From a virus, in IMG/VR virus record IMGVR_UViG_3300020054_000308, positions 1-27,599 of that record: a stretch of 27,599 bases of DNA; one strand, 5' to 3'. The notes beneath the pieces are model-generated. The model was given only the letters and a program-made list of their open reading frames with translations. It had not been told where the DNA came from and did not search any database. Positions 8,875 to 15,913 of this stretch are shown here, piece after piece (the stretch's first letter is position 1; each line of letters begins with the position of its first letter). Made by a program: the position numbers and the translations under genes.

Positions 8875-10779
8875 CTAGATTCGGGCGAATTGCTGCGAAG
8901 CAGCAAGATCATCAAGATTTATGACGTAACGAGACTCAATGTCCGCTTTCGTGGCGAACTCGTTCTTTACGAACCTCGAAACCCCCGAGGATTGTGCTAA
9001 AACTTCGCGAGCGACAATCTCGCAGAACCACAGCGCCATCACTGTGTCCATTTTTAGTTTCTTGCCGCGCACCCCCGGCTGCCATGTGACCAACTGCTCG
9101 ATCATTTTCTTCATGTGCTCGCTGCGGGAGGCGTCAGGCAACTCGATCAGGTTGTCGCCTGCGTGCTTAGTGGCCTCCTGGCCCTCTCTCTTGGTCTTTG
9201 TGCCAAACAAGGGGGCCAAGGATGCAACACCAAACTCGGGGTCTGTTTTATTGGTGCTCGTGTGATGCGGACGGTAGGCAATCCCACGGCTGGACAGGAA
9301 CGTCCTGATTTCCTCATCCTGTGTCAGGAATAACTGGAAGGCGTTCGACTCCACGATCACCGTATGCGGCTTGTACGCATCCGCCCACTCTCGGATCAGG
9401 TCACGGATAGCGGCAGGGGTCGGCGATGTCATTACGTAGACATCTATGACGTACCGCTTGTTTGTTCTCCGATCCACGGCGTAAGCAACAGCCGCAGTAT
9501 CTCCAGTCATCGCTGGGTCAATGCCGATTACTCGATAAAAATTCGCTGAATCGGCGGGGTGGCCTGTCGCGCCAGACACCAGTGCCCCCGGCTTCCTCAT
9601 TCCATTCACTGCGCCTCTGACGCATACCGGGTCGAAAATGGCGTCTTCTGCGACATCGAGGTTCTGGTACACCAGCGACCATTTACCTGGCCCAACCTCG
9701 TTGCGAACCGCATTCAGACGCGGCCCGCTCCACCTCTCAAACAACCCATCAGCGTCCGGCGTATCGCTATCCGCCAAAGGTTGCTCACTCTTGGGCCACA
9801 ACGTCGCCCAATCAGCCGTGTCAGGTTTGTAGTCCAGCACGGCAGGCATTGCAAGATATGTCCACGGAACATTCCCGTCCGTGTAATGCTCCGGGTTCCG
9901 CAGTTCCTTGTAAAGATCAATCGGGGCAACGCGAGTACCCACCACCAGCAGTTGACCGCCCCCCGGTGGGAGCCGCGAGGCAACCTCCTGGCGCAGCCAG
10001 TCCATCTGCTTAGGCCACTCCCCAGCGTTAGCCAAGGTCACCACGTCGTCGCACACAATCAGCGACGCACGCGAACCATAGATCTGACCGCCCATCCCGA
10101 GAGCCTCAACGGTCGGATCCTTCTCGCCGGAGTCCCGGGCATCCCCACCCAAATAGATCCTGTTCGCCGCCCACTGGTCAGCAGTCGCCCGGTAACCATC
10201 CGCCGGGCCGAAAGCCACCTGCAAGTCCGCGTACTTCGGGTGCGTCAACCGCTGCTTGATCGCGTACAGGAACTTCTTCGCCTGCTCCTGAGTCTTCGAC
10301 ACAATCAAAACATTGATGTTCGGGTCTCTCGCGATCCGATAAGTGATGTAATTGATGGTAATTGTCATCGACTTCGCATGATTCGGCGGGACGTTCACCA
10401 TCAGCCGAGACAGGCCAGCATTGCCAGGCTCGTAGATCATCTGCTCGGGCAGCCACTCAGGCTCCCGACCCTCCAGCAAGTCCACCACATTCTGCATGTG
10501 CGGCCACACGCGAGTATCCAAGTAACGCTGCGAAAACTCCGAGAAACCAATATCCGATTTACGGGCCGCCGAGGCAGCATCAGACTGCCGCAGGCGGACA
10601 CCATCCACCATCACAGAAAAACCCTCAACCGAACGCCGCTGCGCGTCGTACCACGACCGCGAGCGGCCAACAACTTTCAGGCCATCAGAGATAGTGCGGC
10701 CCTGCCGCACCAAGTCAATCAGTTCTTTACGGGCCTCATCAGCACTAACCCGCCTACGAGACGAAGCATCCTCAGACAT
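8875..10779 (-). CDS. terL: Terminase large subunit with N-terminal helix-turn-helix segment
   Basis: 634 residues from the ATG at 10779. I prefer this start to an in-frame one at 10851 because GGAG lies just upstream. ATPase features: a Walker A-like PPNHAKSMT at 131-139 and Walker B LIVCDD at 240-245. The nuclease domain has acidic residues in IGIDPAMTGDT (D421), VIVESN (E477) and KMDTV (D578), the RNase H-like arrangement of terminase nucleases. The protein cuts concatemeric DNA and drives packaging through the portal encoded next. Oddity: residues 13-50 (EARKELIDLVRQGRTISDGL, then VVGRSRSWYDAQRR) read as a helix-turn-helix of the kind found in small terminases, and no separate small-subunit gene is visible here. 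A 449-codon open frame on the other strand (9559-10908) is an antisense shadow. Confidence 0.93.
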   Translation of the reverse strand: MSEDASSRRRVSADEARKELIDLVRQGRTISDGLKVVGRSRSWYDAQRRSVEGFSVMVDGVRLRQSDAASAARKSDIGFSEFSQRYLDTRVWPHMQNVVDLLEGREPEWLPEQMIYEPGNAGLSRLMVNVPPNHAKSMTITINYITYRIARDPNINVLIVSKTQEQAKKFLYAIKQRLTHPKYADLQVAFGPADGYRATADQWAANRIYLGGDARDSGEKDPTVEALGMGGQIYGSRASLIVCDDVVTLANAGEWPKQMDWLRQEVASRLPPGGGQLLVVGTRVAPIDLYKELRNPEHYTDGNVPWTYLAMPAVLDYKPDTADWATLWPKSEQPLADSDTPDADGLFERWSGPRLNAVRNEVGPGKWSLVYQNLDVAEDAIFDPVCVRGAVNGMRKPGALVSGATGHPADSANFYRVIGIDPAMTGDTAAVAYAVDRRTNKRYVIDVYVMTSPTPAAIRDLIREWADAYKPHTVIVESNAFQLFLTQDEEIRTFLSSRGIAYRPHHTSTNKTDPEFGVASLAPLFGTKTKREGQEATKHAGDNLIELPDASRSEHMKKMIEQLVTWQPGVRGKKLKMDTVMALWFCEIVAREVLAQSSGVSRFVKNEFATKADIESRYVINLDDLAASQQFARI

Positions 10780-10918
10780 AACACTCCACAGGGGGACAAC
10801 AGGGGCAAAAATCCAGGGGGGCCGCTGGATAGACCTCACCCACTTATCCACAAAAAAAATACGAACATCTCGGCGCGAAGCGCCTCAATGTTTTTTTCTT
10901 CCCTATAAAAGAAGAGGG

Positions 10919-10967
10919 CTTGAAAAGGGGGTGATTTCAACCCCCCAGGCCAAACTTTTTTTTCAAG
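10919..10967. repeat. Nested inverted repeat (possible cruciform or terminator)
   Basis: Outer arms CTTGAAAA (10919-10926) and TTTTCAAG (10960-10967) are perfect 8-bp complements. Inside them GGGGGT (10927-10932) pairs with ACCCCC (10940-10945). An 8-T run (10956-10963) lies 10 nt after the inner hairpin. It could act as a right-going intrinsic terminator, an operator or an origin structure. Confidence 0.6.
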
Positions 10968-10970
10968 ATG

Positions 10971-10989
10971 CCCAGAATGCCCCAGAATG
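10971..10989. repeat. 10-bp tandem repeat, two copies
   Basis: CCCAGAATG occurs at 10971-10979 and again at 10981-10989, separated by one C. It directly follows the nested inverted repeat. Two copies at about one helical turn could bind a protein dimer; no binding protein is identified. Confidence 0.5.
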
Positions 10990-11227
10990 TAGGCAAAAAT
11001 TTTTCTCAGGACAGGGGGTGTGGGGGGTGGGGGCCACCTTTACAAACCCCAGGTCGGCGGGGGGGTGGCCCTCGCCCGCGCGTGCAACGCTTGCATTGTC
11101 CACAGCACGCCCGTCGCCCGTCGCGCGCCACCGCGCGCACGTCGCCGTACCCGATGGGGAGGCCGAGGCCGACTGTCCGTCTGATGGCTGGCACATGCTA
11201 ACTCTAATGCTCAAATGCATGGGTGTA

Positions 11228-11236
11228 TGTTAGAAT
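11228..11236 (+). promoter_or_regulatory. Candidate extended -10 promoter of the accessory operon
   Basis: TGT-TAGAAT matches the extended -10 form (TGn-TAnnnT) used by actinobacterial housekeeping sigma factors. It lies about 55 nt before the first plus-strand gene, downstream of the GC-rich stretch. I see no good -35 box at 16-18 nt, which is tolerable for an extended -10 promoter. A small CCGG-AAAGA-CCGG hairpin follows at 11247-11259 in the predicted leader. Confidence 0.45.
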
Positions 11237-11291
11237 AGATGTATCGCCGGAAAGACCGGTTGATAGATTACATGAAAGGCTGGTGGTCATA

Positions 11292-11576
11292 GTGACCGTC
11301 ATCGCACAGAGTGCGCGCGTCACGGCGCGCACAGCGCACGGCGCGTTGCAAGCATTGCTTATGCAGCGCGACGATTGGGAGGACATCGTTCTCCGCGCGA
11401 AAGATATGTTCGAGGGTCAGGACGATTACTTCGGCACGCATTGGCTGCTGGAGGAATACAAGGAGGACGGCATTCTCAGCGATGAGCAATGGTTCTACTT
11501 CGAGCACAATATCGACGAGTCAGCATTCGCAGAGTTCATGCGTTGCATGAACGGCATGTGCAAGAACTGCCGATAG
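11292..11576 (+). CDS. Hypothetical acidic protein, first gene of the accessory operon
   Basis: The frame is open from 11223; I place the start at GTG 11292, after GGTGGT, giving 94 residues. ATG at 11361 (71 residues) is an alternative with no clear ribosome binding site. The second half is strongly acidic and aromatic (DDWEDIVLRAKDMFEGQDDY, later WFYFEHNIDESAFAEF) and looks helical. The C-terminus carries three Cys (CMNGMCKNC). No family is recognised. Being first after the promoter-like element, it is probably expressed early. A regulator or small inhibitor is conceivable but not shown. Confidence 0.6.
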   Translation: MTVIAQSARVTARTAHGALQALLMQRDDWEDIVLRAKDMFEGQDDYFGTHWLLEEYKEDGILSDEQWFYFEHNIDESAFAEFMRCMNGMCKNCR

Positions 11577-11602
11577 CGCAGTTCCCAACAGAAAGGAAAG
11601 TG

Positions 11603-12727
11603 ATGTCCGAAGAAACAACGGAAGAAACCGACGAGGCTATCGAGCCTCCGATGTACGACTGCGATCGTTGCGGTCGCTCAGTCCATCAAGTCCGGTGTGC
11701 CGACAGAGGTAGCCGCGACTTGTGCCACTCGTGCTACTCCACGGTCGTCCACTTTTGCGACGAGTGTGGGGATAGTTGCGATCGAGCCGACTACCCGCTG
11801 CTAACGGTGTCTGACCCTACCGGCTGGCAGACTACGCAAGACTTGTGCGAGTCTTGCCATGACCATATCGCCACATGGTGCGACGAGTGCTGCGAATACC
11901 ACTTCGAGGAAAACGGCTCGTGCAATGGCGAGTTGTCCGGCTTGGAAGATTACTCGTACAAGCCCGAGCCCATCTTCCACGGTGACGACGGCAAGCACCG
12001 TCACTTCGGCGTGGAGATTGAGATGGAGAGTGAGCACGGCAACGGGCAGGACGCGCTCGATAACTTCCGCGACACGTTCCGTCATACCGAGTTCTACTAC
12101 AAGGGTGACGGTTCGCTCTACTCCGCGGACGCTATCGAGATGGTGAGCCACCCACGCACTCTCGACTCGTGGCACGAGATACTGCCACGACTGATCGACA
12201 GTATGCGGTATGCCCGTGATGTTGGTATGCGCTCGTGGAATACCAGCACCTGCGGGATACACATTCACATTGACTCGCGTGCCTTCGGCGAGAGCAGCGC
12301 GCACCTGTACCGCTTCGCTCAGTTCATCTACCGCAACGGGGCAGCGATGACTCGACTAGCGGGACGTGGTGACGTGGACTACTCGCACTGCTTCGACTCA
12401 TGGGATCGCAGGACATACCTGGCCCACAACGTCAAGCGACACAAGCGGGGTATGTCTGCCGGTGATCGGTACATGTGGATCAACCTGCAAAACCGCAACA
12501 CCGTGGAGGTACGCATGTTCCGTGGCAGCCTCAAGCCCGAGCGACTGCTCGCCAACATCGAGTTCCTCCACGCTTTGATCGAATACACCCGCACCATGAC
12601 CACGCGCCAAGCGTTCGCTGGTGCTCTCAAGTTTGACGTGTTCGCACACGACGCGCTCATGCAGCGCGACAAGTACCCACACTTGGCGGCAATGCTTGCC
12701 GACAAGTTCGATATGGCTTCGGCCTAG
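11603..12727 (+). CDS. Putative amidoligase with N-terminal zinc-ribbon array
   Basis: 374 residues from ATG 11603, preceded by AAAGGAAAG; an in-frame extension to 11489 overlaps the previous gene and lacks protein character. Residues 20-107 hold about 14 Cys in CxxC-type pairs (20/23, 41/44, 52/55/59, 82/85, 93/96/97, 107), reading as two or three zinc ribbons. The C-terminal domain matches the amidoligase_2 family (glutamine synthetase-like COOH-NH2 ligases): FGVEIEME at 135-142, DGSL at 169-172, EMVSHP at 179-184, CGIHIHID at 217-224 and NTVEVRMFRGSL at 299-310. Family members are predicted to use ATP and metal to join a carboxylate to an amine. The substrate is unknown. The next gene encodes a glutamine amidotransferase, and a gamma-glutamylcyclotransferase-like gene lies downstream, supporting a shared conjugation pathway. 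The family call is by motif; the biochemistry is inferred. Confidence 0.85.
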   Translation: MSEETTEETDEAIEPPMYDCDRCGRSVHQVRCADRGSRDLCHSCYSTVVHFCDECGDSCDRADYPLLTVSDPTGWQTTQDLCESCHDHIATWCDECCEYHFEENGSCNGELSGLEDYSYKPEPIFHGDDGKHRHFGVEIEMESEHGNGQDALDNFRDTFRHTEFYYKGDGSLYSADAIEMVSHPRTLDSWHEILPRLIDSMRYARDVGMRSWNTSTCGIHIHIDSRAFGESSAHLYRFAQFIYRNGAAMTRLAGRGDVDYSHCFDSWDRRTYLAHNVKRHKRGMSAGDRYMWINLQNRNTVEVRMFRGSLKPERLLANIEFLHALIEYTRTMTTRQAFAGALKFDVFAHDALMQRDKYPHLAAMLADKFDMASA

Positions 12728-12740
12728 ATAGGAGCACATC

Positions 12741-13586
12741 ATGTGTTTACTCGCTTACTGTGACCACGAGGCTACTCCCGACTACGATGGCCTGTGGAAT
12801 GCAAGTATCAACAATCCCGACGGCTTCGGGTGGGCAGTCCACCTCGGAGACCGCATTATCCAAGCGCACAGCATGGAAGCCTCGGTTGCTATCGAGTCCT
12901 ACGAGGAGGCACTCAAGGAGCACCCTGGCTCAGCGTCCATGTATCACGCTCGCTATGCCACCCACGGCACGATTGACCTAGCCAACTGCCACCCATTCAC
13001 CGTCGGTGAGGGCGGCACAGTCCTCGCACACAACGGCGTCATGCCGAAGGCCCCATTGGAGAAAGACCGCAGCGATACCCGCTGGTTCGCCGAGGTCGAG
13101 TTGCCCCGCCGTGGCTTGCAGATACTCGACAAGCCTAACAAGTGGGCCAAGTTGGAGGCGTGGCTGTCGTCCAAGGTGGTGCTGTTCACCACTGAGAAGT
13201 CACTCAAGTACGGCATTTACATTCTCAACGAGCAAGACGGCGAGTGGGTGGACGGTATCTGGTGGAGCAACGACTCGTACAAGTCCGTCTACACCTACGC
13301 AAGCCTGGCTCGTGCGTACTCTGCTCACACCGTCATCGCCAAGGAAGATGACTACGAGGCCACTCCCGAGGCGTGCCGCTCCTGCGGCAGCATACTGAGT
13401 TACGACGAGGCAATGGTGTTCGGCTACTGCTACACCTGCGAGTCTTGCCTCGACTGCGGGGAGGACTTCGGCCTGTGCCTGTGCTACCAGGGCAAGCAGG
13501 CTACGCAATGGGCCGTCGGTGGGTGGGCCGAGGAGGACTTGGCTCGTGCCACTGACATCGCTGTATCCATCATCAAGAATAACTAG
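12741..13586 (+). CDS. Class II glutamine amidotransferase with C-terminal Cys cluster
   Basis: 281 residues; ATG 12741 follows TAGGAG at 6 nt. The protein begins Met-Cys, so Met removal exposes Cys2, the nucleophile of class II (Ntn) amidotransferases. The other active-site blocks are present: NNPDGFG (24-30), HARYATHG (69-76), NCHPF (82-86), HNG (97-99) and SDTRWF (111-116), as in GlmS/PurF-type domains. Such domains hydrolyse glutamine to glutamate and ammonia, and relatives act as Ntn peptidases. There is no synthase domain. After residue 205 comes an unusual tail with 8 Cys (212, 215, 230, 233, 236, 239, 246, 248), probably binding zinc. It lies 13 nt after the amidoligase gene and may feed it ammonia or process its product. 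Function of the pair inferred. Confidence 0.88.
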   Translation: MCLLAYCDHEATPDYDGLWNASINNPDGFGWAVHLGDRIIQAHSMEASVAIESYEEALKEHPGSASMYHARYATHGTIDLANCHPFTVGEGGTVLAHNGVMPKAPLEKDRSDTRWFAEVELPRRGLQILDKPNKWAKLEAWLSSKVVLFTTEKSLKYGIYILNEQDGEWVDGIWWSNDSYKSVYTYASLARAYSAHTVIAKEDDYEATPEACRSCGSILSYDEAMVFGYCYTCESCLDCGEDFGLCLCYQGKQATQWAVGGWAEEDLARATDIAVSIIKNN

Positions 13587-13595
13587 GAGGTCGTA

Positions 13596-13745
13596 ATGAC
13601 TGACGTATCCGAGATCGAGCACCAACTGAACGAGATCAGCCTGCGTCTCGCAACACTCGGCGACATTGACTGGCACATCAAGGAACTGACCGATCAGATG
13701 GCCCTGCTCGTCAGTGCTGTGCAGGCCATAGCCGATAGGAGTTAG
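13596..13745 (+). CDS. Small helical hypothetical protein (49 aa)
   Basis: ATG 13596 has an excellent AGGAGG site overlapping the end of the amidotransferase gene; stop TAG at 13743-13745. The product is short, acidic and heptad-like (MTDVSEIEHQLNEISLRLAT at the start), so it probably forms a coiled-coil dimer. It has no Cys or Lys-rich tag. It could be an adaptor of the ligase/amidotransferase pair or a small substrate; no family is recognised. Confidence 0.65.
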   Translation: MTDVSEIEHQLNEISLRLATLGDIDWHIKELTDQMALLVSAVQAIADRS

Positions 13746-13747
13746 CC

Positions 13748-14191
13748 ATGAGGTACGAGGCTTACTACAACCTGCACAGGCAATGCCTGTCGGCACGGCC
13801 CATCGGTGGCCGTGTCCAGCACTATCAGTTCCTCTGCCTGTCGGAAGCACGGTTCGCCGTGCAACCTGCCGGTAGGCAGAGGGTGCTGGAAGAACAGAAG
13901 AAGAACGTCCACGCTTTTGTGCGTGGAGAACTAGTGACCTGGGGTGACCACCGTGTGAGGGCGCACCCTTACGACGGCATTGACAGTGCGGTCAGCGTGG
14001 ATATCTTCCGCAAGCATGACGGCTACGAGGAGGTCACTTACAACCCGTATCAGTACGAGTCGTTTGTGCTCAAGCACGACGAGTCACCGATCTATCAGGC
14101 CCATCACGCCTGGGTTATCGACAAGCACATCTTCGCTTACAAGTATGATACATTTGGTATCAAGGAAGATAGGAGGAGCACTGTTGCGTAA
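13748..14191 (+). CDS. Conserved-looking phage hypothetical protein (147 aa)
   Basis: ATG 13748 is 2 nt after the previous stop, with TAGGAG 7-8 nt upstream. The protein is a mixed, Tyr/His-rich globular sequence with no transmembrane segment and no motif I can assign. Features include FAVQPAGRQRV followed by a Lys-rich helix and NVHAFVRGEL near the middle. A beta-rich second half ends in alternating aromatic residues. Its end overlaps the next gene by 8 nt. It belongs to the amidoligase operon by position, but nothing links it to that chemistry directly. Confidence 0.7.
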   Translation: MRYEAYYNLHRQCLSARPIGGRVQHYQFLCLSEARFAVQPAGRQRVLEEQKKNVHAFVRGELVTWGDHRVRAHPYDGIDSAVSVDIFRKHDGYEEVTYNPYQYESFVLKHDESPIYQAHHAWVIDKHIFAYKYDTFGIKEDRRSTVA

Positions 14192-14336
14192 CACAGCAGA
14201 GTACGAGGAGTACCTGACCAACCCTCTGGAGGATCGCTACCCCGACGACGATCCTCGCACACCGGAGGAGAGAGAAGCACACCGTAAGGCTGTGAGTGAT
14301 TACCTGAGAGAGAGAGGTATGAAAACAAATGAGTGA
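14184..14336 (+). CDS. Small acidic hypothetical protein with TTG start
   Basis: A 50-residue product whose likely start is TTG 14184, because AGGAGG lies 7 nt before it. It overlaps the previous gene by 8 nt and the next by 8 nt, the overlap size used repeatedly in this genome. The protein is very charged (PEEREAHRKAVSDYLRERG near the C-terminus) with an acidic Asp/Pro middle. No family is recognised. A small partner or substrate protein is possible. Confidence 0.6.
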   Translation: MRNTAEYEEYLTNPLEDRYPDDDPRTPEEREAHRKAVSDYLRERGMKTNE

Positions 14337-15108
14337 CATCACCACACGTATCGGCGCACTACTGAGCAAGGCAGAGGGAACGACCAACGACATAGAGCGA
14401 GACACCTACATCGCTAAGGCACAGGAGTTGGCAACTAAGTACGCGATAGATATGGAAGCCGCACGCCTAGCGGCAGGCGGGGAGGCACGCAAGGATACCC
14501 CCGTGGCTGAGACAGTCAAACTGTTCGACAGGTATGACCGATCACAAACGAGGTCATTCTTTGTGAACCTCTACCTGGCTATCGGTAGGGCCAACAACCT
14601 GCGCTTCCTGATTGACCGTGACTCACGGTACGTCGTGGCGCATGGCTTCCAGGGTGACATCGACATCACGACACAGATGTACAACAGCCTGTCCCTGCAA
14701 ATGGTGGCAGCGTCCGAGCGTTACATCAAGACAGACGATTGGCGCGACCGCGCAGGCTTCTTCGACAATCAGGGTGAGTGGAGGAAGATGACTGCGAGGA
14801 CAGCACGACGCTCGTTCTACTCAGGCTTCGCCTCCACCATCGGTGAACGCTGCCGCAATGCGGCACGCAGCATGGAGGAGCAGGAGGTGGACGTCAATGG
14901 CACGACCACCACGGGTGCTCTCGTCCTAGCGGACAGGCGCAGCGAGGTGGACAAGTTCTACGCCAGCGTGCCGAAGGGCCGTGGCTCGTGGGGAGGTGGG
15001 AGTTCTATCAGTGGCGCAGCCTATGGCGCAGGCCAAGAGGCAGGAAGGAATGCCTCACTCGGTAACAGCAGCGCAGTACGCTCTGGTCGTACTGCAATCA
15101 GCAACTAG
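14329..15108 (+). CDS. DUF2786-type protein
   Basis: 259 residues from ATG 14329. The N-terminal about 45 residues (RIGALLSKAEGTTNDIERDT, then AQELATKYAIDMEAAR) match the DUF2786 signature: a short helical domain with the pattern LLxKAExTxxxxExxxxxxKAxxLxxKY. The rest resembles the extended C-terminal part often seen in actinobacterial and phage members: an Arg/Ala-rich helical region, YSGFASTIGERC near 167-178, and a Gly/Ser-rich tail from about 220 that looks disordered. The biochemical function of the family is not established. Here it lies between the amidotransferase and cyclotransferase genes, so it may belong to that pathway. Confidence 0.75.
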   Translation: MSDITTRIGALLSKAEGTTNDIERDTYIAKAQELATKYAIDMEAARLAAGGEARKDTPVAETVKLFDRYDRSQTRSFFVNLYLAIGRANNLRFLIDRDSRYVVAHGFQGDIDITTQMYNSLSLQMVAASERYIKTDDWRDRAGFFDNQGEWRKMTARTARRSFYSGFASTIGERCRNAARSMEEQEVDVNGTTTTGALVLADRRSEVDKFYASVPKGRGSWGGGSSISGAAYGAGQEAGRNASLGNSSAVRSGRTAISN

Positions 15109-15120
15109 GAAGGAAGAGCA

Positions 15121-15690
15121 ATGGGTTACTTTGTATCCATAACAAGAGCAGAGTTCGCAGTACCTGAGAATGAGGAGGTACTGAAAGTCCTCAAGGACGC
15201 GAACTGGAAGTACCACGATTGGAAGCGTGGCGGTAGTTTCGGGGGAGAGCGTGAGGAGAAGTGGTTCTCATGGATGACCCCTAACTACGACGAGCAAGTC
15301 AACCTCGTGTATGACGTGTTCCTGCAACTCGGGTTCGACGTGTCGGCGGACGGCAAGATGGTGCAACTCAACTCCTACGACAACAAGACAGGGCAAGAGG
15401 ACTTGTTCCTCGCAATCGTTGCACCCTACGTGGAGGAAGGATCGTTCATCGAATGGGTGGGCGAGGACGGTACGACGTGGCGGCACGAGGTCATCGACGG
15501 CAAACTGACGGTGGCCGAGGGCGTGAAGCAGTTCATCACACCCCAGCCGTACAAACTCCTGGCATACGAGATCCCCAAGACGGGGAGGAACAGCGAGGAC
15601 TTACTCGGTTACTGGATCGAGTGCGACCCGTACTCCACCATGCCACCGAGTGAGCAGTTCGCCAGGGAGACAGGGAGTTTGCCTGCGTGA
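15121..15690 (+). CDS. Hypothetical protein (189 aa)
   Basis: ATG 15121 follows AGGAAGGAAGAG. The protein looks globular alpha/beta, Trp/Tyr-rich and acidic, with no Cys until near the C-terminus. I see a repeated strand-helix pattern: MGYFVSITRAEFAVPENEEV at the start, then FSWMTPNYDEQVNLVYDVF and later EWVGEDGTTWRHEVIDGK. I cannot assign a family. Its stop overlaps the next gene by 3 nt (GTGA), so translation is probably coupled. Confidence 0.75.
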   Translation: MGYFVSITRAEFAVPENEEVLKVLKDANWKYHDWKRGGSFGGEREEKWFSWMTPNYDEQVNLVYDVFLQLGFDVSADGKMVQLNSYDNKTGQEDLFLAIVAPYVEEGSFIEWVGEDGTTWRHEVIDGKLTVAEGVKQFITPQPYKLLAYEIPKTGRNSEDLLGYWIECDPYSTMPPSEQFARETGSLPA

Positions 15691-15821
15691 TTAGTTCATA
15701 CTGCAAGAAACACCACGGGCAGGCCACAGAATGTGATCGCTGCCCAGGCCCAGGGATCGTCCTCGGGATGCCGATGGATTGTTCCTGCAAATGTCACGAA
15801 AAGAAAGGGGAAGACGAATGA
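15687..15821 (+). CDS. Cys/His-rich mini-protein (44 aa)
   Basis: GTG 15687 overlaps the previous stop (GTGA) and the end overlaps the following gene (ATGA). Six Cys and three His are packed into 44 residues, including CKKHH, CDRCP and CSCKCH, so it almost certainly binds a metal, probably zinc. It echoes the Cys-rich arrays on the amidoligase and the amidotransferase. No known family is recognised. It could be a metal-binding adaptor or a modified peptide substrate. Confidence 0.65.
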   Translation: MISSYCKKHHGQATECDRCPGPGIVLGMPMDCSCKCHEKKGEDE

Positions 15822-15913
15822 GTCTGCCGTATGACGACGAGTATGGAATAAAGATCAACGACGAGTATCACATGGATCAAATCCTTTGGGATGACGACAA
15901 GGAGGAGAAGTGA
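15818..15913 (+). CDS. Tiny acidic peptide ORF (31 aa)
   Basis: ATG 15818 overlaps the previous stop by 4 nt (ATGA), and its stop TGA overlaps the next start by 4 nt (GTGA), so it is held in frame by coupling on both sides. The product is extremely acidic, ending ILWDDDKEEK, and Tyr-rich. It sits directly before the gamma-glutamylcyclotransferase-like gene. Its only function might be coupling, but size and acidity also make it a candidate substrate for an amidoligase. No direct evidence for either. Confidence 0.55.
   Translation: MSLPYDDEYGIKINDEYHMDQILWDDDKEEK

Larger units (their letters stand above)
10780..11291. other. Divergent intergenic control region
   Basis: About 510 nt without a credible gene, between the left-going terminase operon and the right-going accessory operon. 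It contains A/T homopolymers (10854-10861, 10891-10897, 10956-10963), a short GGCGC-GAA-GCGCC hairpin at 10872-10884, nested inverted repeats at 10919-10967, a 10-bp tandem repeat at 10971-10989, long G-runs between 11014 and 11065, a GC-rich stretch to about 11160 and then a promoter-like segment. Several short open frames cross it on both strands, but none has a convincing start or protein-like composition. Plausible roles are divergent promoters, a replication origin or a packaging (cos/pac) site beside terL; the sequence alone does not decide. Confidence 0.6.

Noticed and set aside
9559-10908. 449-codon open frame on the plus strand
   Set aside because: Lies wholly antisense to the terminase gene, whose ATPase and nuclease motifs are clear. 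The product is Arg/His/Pro/Leu-rich as expected for a shadow frame, and no ribosome binding site or domain is seen.
11014-11065. G-runs considered as a CRISPR or simple-repeat array
   Set aside because: The runs are of unequal length with unequal spacing and no repeated unit, so there is no array; kept only as part of the intergenic region.
11801-12304. Long open frame antisense to the amidoligase gene
   Set aside because: The plus strand encodes the Cys pairs and the amidoligase motifs; the antisense product is Val/Leu/Ala-rich shadow sequence.
13200-13850. Long open frame antisense to the amidotransferase and the small ORF after it
   Set aside because: Overlaps two well-supported plus-strand genes with good ribosome binding sites, with no sign of its own start signal.
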